Origin: Roseovarius arcticus
GTDB lineage: Bacteria; Pseudomonadota; Alphaproteobacteria; Rhodobacterales; Rhodobacteraceae
NCBI RefSeq assembly: GCF_006125015.1
Contig: NZ_SZZN01000001.1
Span: 806,001 to 870,000, forward strand
DNA: 64,000 bases
Direction of reading: 5' to 3'
Below, one piece after another: positions 59,649 through 64,000 of this stretch (position 1 is its first letter; each line of letters begins with the position of its first letter). The position numbers and the translations under genes are program-made. Below the pieces are notes generated by a model. It made no database searches. It was not told where the DNA came from and was given only the letters and a program-made list of their open reading frames with translations.

Positions 59649-61148
59649 ATGACAGCAGGGCAGGCAAGGACGTTAGCGGAGTTGGGCCTTGCGGCCAAGG
59701 GCGGTGCACAGGCGCGCATTACCGGGCTGGCGATTGACAGCAGGCAGGTGCGCGATGGCACGCTATTTGCGGCCCTTCCAGGCAGCCGCGTGCATGGCGG
59801 CGAATTCATACAATACGCGCTGCGCATGGGCGCATCTGCGATCCTGACGGACGCGGAGGGCGCGCGTATCGCAGCCGACGTGCTGGCCGCCTCCAGTGCT
59901 GCTCTGGTCGTGACCGAGGACGTGCGCGCTGCTCTGGCCTGCTCCGCCGCCCTGTGGTTCGGCGCGCAGCCCGAAGTGATGGTGGCCGTGACTGGCACCA
60001 ACGGCAAAACGTCCGTTGCCAGCTTTGCGCGCCAGATTTGGGAGTCGCTGGGGCTGGAGGCGATCAACGTCGGCACCACTGGCGTCGAGGGCAGCTATAC
60101 CGCGCCGCTGGCACACACCACGCCTGATGCCATCACGCTGCACCGCGTTCTGGCCGAGGCGGCGCGCGCAGGCGTGACCCATGCCGCGATGGAGGCGTCC
60201 AGCCACGGGCTGGAGCAACGCCGCCTTGACGGAGTGCAACTGGTCGCGGCGGCGTTTACCAACTTTACGCAGGACCATCTGGATTATCACCAGACGTTCG
60301 AGGCGTATTTCGCTGCCAAAGCAGGCCTTTTCGGCCGCGTATTGCCAGAGGGCGGCGTGGCTGTGATCAACATGGACGACCCGCGCGGCGCCGAGGTGGC
60401 GGATCTGGCCGAGGCGCGCGGACAGGACGTGCTGCGCGTGGGCCGCCACGCGGATGCACACCTTTGCCTGCTGAACCAGCGGTTCAATCCCACAGGCCAA
60501 AGCGTGCGGTTTTCGTGGTTAGACGAGGTCCATCAGGTCGATCTGCCGCTGATCGGGGGCTTTCAGGGTGAAAATCTACTGCTGGCTGCCGGGCTGGTGA
60601 TTGGCGCGGGCGCCGACGCGAGCCGCGTGTTTCAGGTACTGCCCGAAATGCGCACCGTCCGGGGCCGTATGCAGCTGGCCGCAACCCGCCAGAGCGGTGC
60701 GGCCGTGTTCGTTGATTTCGCCCACACACCCGATGCGGTCGGCGTGGCGATTGAGGCACTGCGCCCGCACGTTATGGGCCGGCTCATCGCCGTCATCGGC
60801 GCGGGCGGCGACCGCGATCCGGGCAAACGGCCCCTTATGGGGCAGGCTGCGGCCAAGCACGCAGACCTGGTCATCGTCACCGACGACAATCCGCGCAGCG
60901 AGGACCCAGGCACCATCCGCGACGCCGTGATGGCAGGCTGCCCTGACGCATCAAACGTGGGCGACCGCGCCGAGGCTATCCTGCGCGGCGTCGATGCACT
61001 GGGGCCGGGTGATGCGCTGCTCATTTTGGGCAAGGGACATGAAACCGGCCAGACGGTGGGCAGCGACGTGCTGCCCTTTGACGACGCCGAACAGGCCAGC
61101 GTGGCCGTAATGGCGCTGGACGCCGCGCAGGCGGGGGAGGGCGCGTGA
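59649..61148 (+). CDS. murE: UDP-MurNAc-tripeptide synthetase MurE (meso-DAP adding)
   Basis: A 499-residue Mur ligase. The P loop is 'VAVTGTNGKTSVASFARQ' (116-121 core), 'HTTPDAITLHRVLAE' and 'AMEASSHGLEQRRLDGVQLV' the central signatures. DNPR at 413-416 ('VTDDNPRSEDPGTIRDAV') marks selection of meso-diaminopimelate rather than lysine. It adds the third residue of the stem peptide. The stop overlaps the murF GTG by four bases. Confidence 0.96.
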   Translation: MTAGQARTLAELGLAAKGGAQARITGLAIDSRQVRDGTLFAALPGSRVHGGEFIQYALRMGASAILTDAEGARIAADVLAASSAALVVTEDVRAALACSAALWFGAQPEVMVAVTGTNGKTSVASFARQIWESLGLEAINVGTTGVEGSYTAPLAHTTPDAITLHRVLAEAARAGVTHAAMEASSHGLEQRRLDGVQLVAAAFTNFTQDHLDYHQTFEAYFAAKAGLFGRVLPEGGVAVINMDDPRGAEVADLAEARGQDVLRVGRHADAHLCLLNQRFNPTGQSVRFSWLDEVHQVDLPLIGGFQGENLLLAAGLVIGAGADASRVFQVLPEMRTVRGRMQLAATRQSGAAVFVDFAHTPDAVGVAIEALRPHVMGRLIAVIGAGGDRDPGKRPLMGQAAAKHADLVIVTDDNPRSEDPGTIRDAVMAGCPDASNVGDRAEAILRGVDALGPGDALLILGKGHETGQTVGSDVLPFDDAEQASVAVMALDAAQAGEGA

Positions 61149-62584
61149 GCCTCTGGACTGCCGCGGATGCTGCTGCCGCCACTGGGGGGCGCATGCAGGG
61201 CGATTGGCAGGCGAACGGTGTCTCGATAGATACGCGGAATTTGCAACCGGGCGATCTGTTTGTCGCGCTGAAGGCCGAGCGGGACGGGCATGATTTTGTT
61301 GCGCAGGCGCTAGAGGCGGGGGCCGCTGCAGCGCTCGTTGACCATATCCCCGGCGGCATTGCGCCGGATGCTCCGCTGCTGATCGTGCCGGATGTTTTGC
61401 AGGCGCTAGAGGCGCTGGGCCGCGCAGGACGTGCACGCACCGTCGCGCGCGTGATCGCCGTCACCGGATCGGTCGGCAAAACCTCGACCAAGGAAATGCT
61501 GAAGGGTGTGCTGTCGGGTCAGGGCCGCACCCATGCCGCTGAGGCGAGTTATAACAACCATTGGGGCGTTCCGCTGACGCTTGCCAGAATGCCCGTCGAT
61601 ACCGAATTTGCCGTGATAGAGATCGGCATGAACCACCCCGGCGAGATCGCGCCACTGGCCCGCATGGCGCGTCCGCATGTGGCGATGATCACCACCATCG
61701 CGGCGGCGCATCTGGAGGCGTTCGAGGATCTAGACGGCATCGCGCGCGAAAAGGCCGCCATCTTTCTGGGGCTAGAGCCCGGCGGCATGGCGATCATCAA
61801 CGCCGACCTGCCTACGACACCGATCCTGATCGCAGCCGCGAAGACCGCGAGCGCCGAAATCCTCACCTTCGGCGAGGCCAGCGATGCCTATCGCCTCACT
61901 GGCGCCACCCTTAGCGACGACCGCACCATCGTCAGTGCAGATTTGCCCGAGGGACCGGTTATTTTCAAGATCAACTCGGCAGGCCGCCATTTTGCGATGA
62001 ATGGCCTTGGGGTTTTGGCTGCGGTCCATGCGCTGGGCGGCGATACCGGCCTTGCTGCGCCCGATTTGGCGCGCTGGCAGCCGCCCGCCGGGCGGGGCAC
62101 CCGCGAAGTGCTGGAGCTGGATAGCGGCGACGCCGAATGGACGCTGGACCTGATCGACGATGCGTTCAATGCCAATCCCGCATCAATGGCCGCCGCGCTC
62201 GAAGTACTGGCCGCCGCCACTCCGCGCGACAATATCGGGCGCATCACCAAGGGGCGGCGCATCGCTATCTTGGGCGACATGCTGGAGCTGGGCGCTGGCG
62301 AGACGGACATGCACCGCGCGCTGGCAGACCTGCCGCATATGAGCGCGCTGACCACCGTCCACTGCGTCGGCCCCCGGATGCGCGCCCTTTGGGATGTGCT
62401 GCCACGCGCGCAGCGCGGTCTCTGGTGCGAGGATGCAGGGGAACTGGCGCTCAAGGTTCATAGCGTGATAGATGCCGGCGACGTGCTGCTGATCAAGGGA
62501 TCAAAGGGCAGCAAAGTGAGCGTGATTGCGAACGCTCTGCGAAAATCGGGGCGCGGTGGCCGCCCCAGCACAAGGGATGATTGA
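61145..62584 (+). CDS. murF: UDP-MurNAc-pentapeptide synthetase MurF
   Basis: A 479-residue Mur ligase adding D-Ala-D-Ala to the tripeptide. The P loop is 'VIAVTGSVGKTSTKEMLKGV' (107-114 core), then 'SYNNHWGVPLTLARMPVD' and 'EIGMNHPGEIAPLARMARPH', and the late 'DDAFNANPASMAAALEVLAA'. Translation starts at a GTG that overlaps the murE stop (GTGA). mraY follows directly. Confidence 0.95.
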   Translation: MSLWTAADAAAATGGRMQGDWQANGVSIDTRNLQPGDLFVALKAERDGHDFVAQALEAGAAAALVDHIPGGIAPDAPLLIVPDVLQALEALGRAGRARTVARVIAVTGSVGKTSTKEMLKGVLSGQGRTHAAEASYNNHWGVPLTLARMPVDTEFAVIEIGMNHPGEIAPLARMARPHVAMITTIAAAHLEAFEDLDGIAREKAAIFLGLEPGGMAIINADLPTTPILIAAAKTASAEILTFGEASDAYRLTGATLSDDRTIVSADLPEGPVIFKINSAGRHFAMNGLGVLAAVHALGGDTGLAAPDLARWQPPAGRGTREVLELDSGDAEWTLDLIDDAFNANPASMAAALEVLAAATPRDNIGRITKGRRIAILGDMLELGAGETDMHRALADLPHMSALTTVHCVGPRMRALWDVLPRAQRGLWCEDAGELALKVHSVIDAGDVLLIKGSKGSKVSVIANALRKSGRGGRPSTRDD

Positions 62585-63667
62585 ATGTTATATTGGCTCA
62601 CCGCTTTGTCTGATGGCGGCGATTTTTTCAATCTATTCCGATACATAACATTTCGCACCGGCGGCTCGTTTATGACGGCGCTCATCTTTGGCTTCATCTT
62701 TGGACGCCCGCTGATCAACGTGCTGCGCAAGCGGCAGGGCAAGGGCCAGCCGATCCGCACGGACGGCCCCGAAGGACATTTTATCAAGGCGGGTACGCCT
62801 ACGATGGGCGGACTGCTGATCGTCGGCGCGCTGCTGACCTCCACCCTGCTTTGGGCGCGGCTGGACAATGCGTTTATCTGGATCGTGCTGTTTGTTACGA
62901 TGGGGTTCGGCATCATCGGATTTGCTGATGATTATGCCAAGGTGTCCAAGCAAAACCATAAGGGCGTGCCGGGCCGGGTGCGCCTTGGCCTCGGATTTTT
63001 GATAGCGGCCATCGCAGCTTATTGGGCGGCGCAGTATCATCCCGATGCACTGCAATATCAGCTGGCGCTGCCGGTGTTCAAGAACACGTTGATAAACCTA
63101 GGCTTTTTCTTCGTCCCATTCGCCATGATCGTGATCGTCGGCGCGGCCAATGCCGTGAACCTGACCGATGGCCTCGATGGCCTTGCGATCATGCCGGTGA
63201 TGATCGCGTCCAGCGCGCTGGGCATCATCGCCTATGTCGTCGGGCGCACCGACTTTACCGAATATCTGGACGTGCATTACGTCGAAGGCACCGGTGAGAT
63301 ACTGGTGTTCGTCGCGGGCCTCGTTGGCGGTGGCCTTGGGTTTTTGTGGTACAATGCGCCGCCCGCCGCCGTGTTTATGGGCGACACAGGCTCGCTTGCC
63401 CTTGGCGGTGCGCTGGGCGCGATTGCGGTGGCGACCAAGCACGAGATCGTGCTGGCCATCGTCGGCGGCCTGTTTGTGGTCGAGGCGCTGAGTGTTATCA
63501 TCCAGGTGCTTTATTTCAAACGCACGGGCAAGCGGGTGTTCCTTATGGCCCCGATCCACCACCACTATGAGAAAAAGGGTTGGTCCGAGCCGCAGATCGT
63601 CATCCGCTTTTGGATTGTCGCACTTATTCTGGCGATGATCGGGCTGGCGACGCTTAAGGTGCGATGA
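62585..63667 (+). CDS. mraY: Phospho-MurNAc-pentapeptide transferase MraY
   Basis: A 360-residue membrane enzyme with ten expected helices that makes lipid I on undecaprenyl phosphate. Catalytic aspartates D115-D116 lie in '[19 protein letters not shown]', the nucleotide site in '[20 protein letters not shown]' (N192, D195, D198), and the HHH motif in '[20 protein letters not shown]'. '[13 protein letters not shown]' is the first cytoplasmic signature. The ATG follows the murF stop without gap; its stop overlaps the ATG of an unrelated membrane gene where murD would be expected. Confidence 0.96.
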   Translation: MLYWLTALSDGGDFFNLFRYITFRTGGSFMTALIFGFIFGRPLINVLRKRQGKGQPIRTDGPEGHFIKAGTPTMGGLLIVGALLTSTLLWARLDNAFIWIVLFVTMGFGIIGFADDYAKVSKQNHKGVPGRVRLGLGFLIAAIAAYWAAQYHPDALQYQLALPVFKNTLINLGFFFVPFAMIVIVGAANAVNLTDGLDGLAIMPVMIASSALGIIAYVVGRTDFTEYLDVHYVEGTGEILVFVAGLVGGGLGFLWYNAPPAAVFMGDTGSLALGGALGAIAVATKHEIVLAIVGGLFVVEALSVIIQVLYFKRTGKRVFLMAPIHHHYEKKGWSEPQIVIRFWIVALILAMIGLATLKVR

Positions 63668-64000
63668 TGGGCAGAAAAGAGCACTTTGAAAAAGCTACTT
63701 CTGGAATTTTGAGCTCAATAGCGCTCTTCGTAATTGCATTTACCAGTTCTAGTTACCTCTTCAACACAAGCATTCTTCAGACTGAGTTTTTGAAAGTAAT
63801 CGGTGCAATCGGCTGCGTAGGTCTGGCGGTGATCGCATTTATTAACCTACTACTTGCGGACCTGCATTTGGCTAAAGCCGTAAGGATTTCTAGCCTGCCA
63901 AGATCTGCGAACTTACTCGCGCAACTCGTGATCCTTACAGTTTTGCCGTGTATTGTGATTACCGTTGTCCTTGCTGTCATCGTTGCGGTAGCGAGTAGCG
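63664..64000 (+). CDS. Membrane protein of unknown function, 3' end outside window
   Basis: An open frame from ATGATG at 63664, overlapping the mraY stop by four bases, runs to the end of the window (112 residues seen). It has three hydrophobic segments (about residues 14-33, 43-65 and 84-111: '[16 protein letters not shown]', '[20 protein letters not shown]', '[20 protein letters not shown]'). The opening [14 protein letters not shown] is not murD or any family I know. Codon use is clearly AT-richer than in mraY (many TTA, ATT, AAA codons), which suggests acquired DNA. Placement directly behind mraY makes it part of the dcw transcript. Confidence 0.6.
   Translation, partial: MMGRKEHFEKATSGILSSIALFVIAFTSSSYLFNTSILQTEFLKVIGAIGCVGLAVIAFINLLLADLHLAKAVRISSLPRSANLLAQLVILTVLPCIVITVVLAVIVAVASS

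Overview
The window looks like a chromosomal segment of an alphaproteobacterium of the family Rhodobacteraceae (roseobacter group). The evidence is GC-rich coding DNA, a malyl-CoA lyase homologue, small families typical of that group (DUF2484, DUF2842, DUF6524, DUF6522), and a division/cell-wall (dcw) cluster whose first gene sits behind a ~270-nt leader matching the Rhodobacteraceae UpsM leader. I saw no rRNA, tRNA, CRISPR array, insertion sequence or prophage.

Positions 1-19.2 kb are accessory. They hold a LuxR-type regulator tail, a malyl-CoA lyase homologue, and a minus-strand group (flavin reductase, orphan cytochrome oxidase subunit I, peroxiredoxin) facing DUF6522 and truncated-globin genes across a divergent promoter. 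DUF488/DUF2945 genes and a thioredoxin-fold/NhaA fusion follow, then a TTHB210-like protein / cupredoxin / ECF sigma operon, a DevBCA-type ABC exporter, a SulP transporter set between two small HTH genes, and a large RTX protein with a C-terminal Hint domain.

Positions 19.4-24.8 kb are housekeeping: sfsA, cinA-like, GNAT, OmpA-like, map and a BaiN-type flavoprotein. Positions 24.9-39.1 kb are the distal half of a dcw cluster: ftsW-murG-murC-DUF2484-small membrane protein-murB-ddl-ftsQ-ftsA-ftsZ, then lpxC-bamD-recN. Most genes in it are tightly packed or overlap by four bases.

Positions 39.1-50.7 kb hold a BtuF-like protein, gmd and a surface-glycan island: GSCFA protein, two FkbM methyltransferases, two glycosyltransferases, a glycosyltransferase-like/hydrolase fusion, a fucosyltransferase-like TPR protein and a sulfotransferase. 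Positions 50.7-55.2 kb return to housekeeping: pyrG, secG, DUF6524, purA, DUF2842.

Positions 55.2-64 kb hold a long regulatory region and the proximal half of the dcw cluster: mraZ-rsmH-ftsL-ftsI-murE-murF-mraY. Where murD would be expected, an AT-richer membrane-protein gene runs off the end. The dcw cluster is therefore split and its halves lie in swapped order on one strand. The clearest regulatory observation is three TCCCA-type repeats at exact 10-bp spacing over the predicted mraZ promoter (a likely MraZ operator), followed by an UpsM-like leader RNA with a 13-bp-stem terminator.
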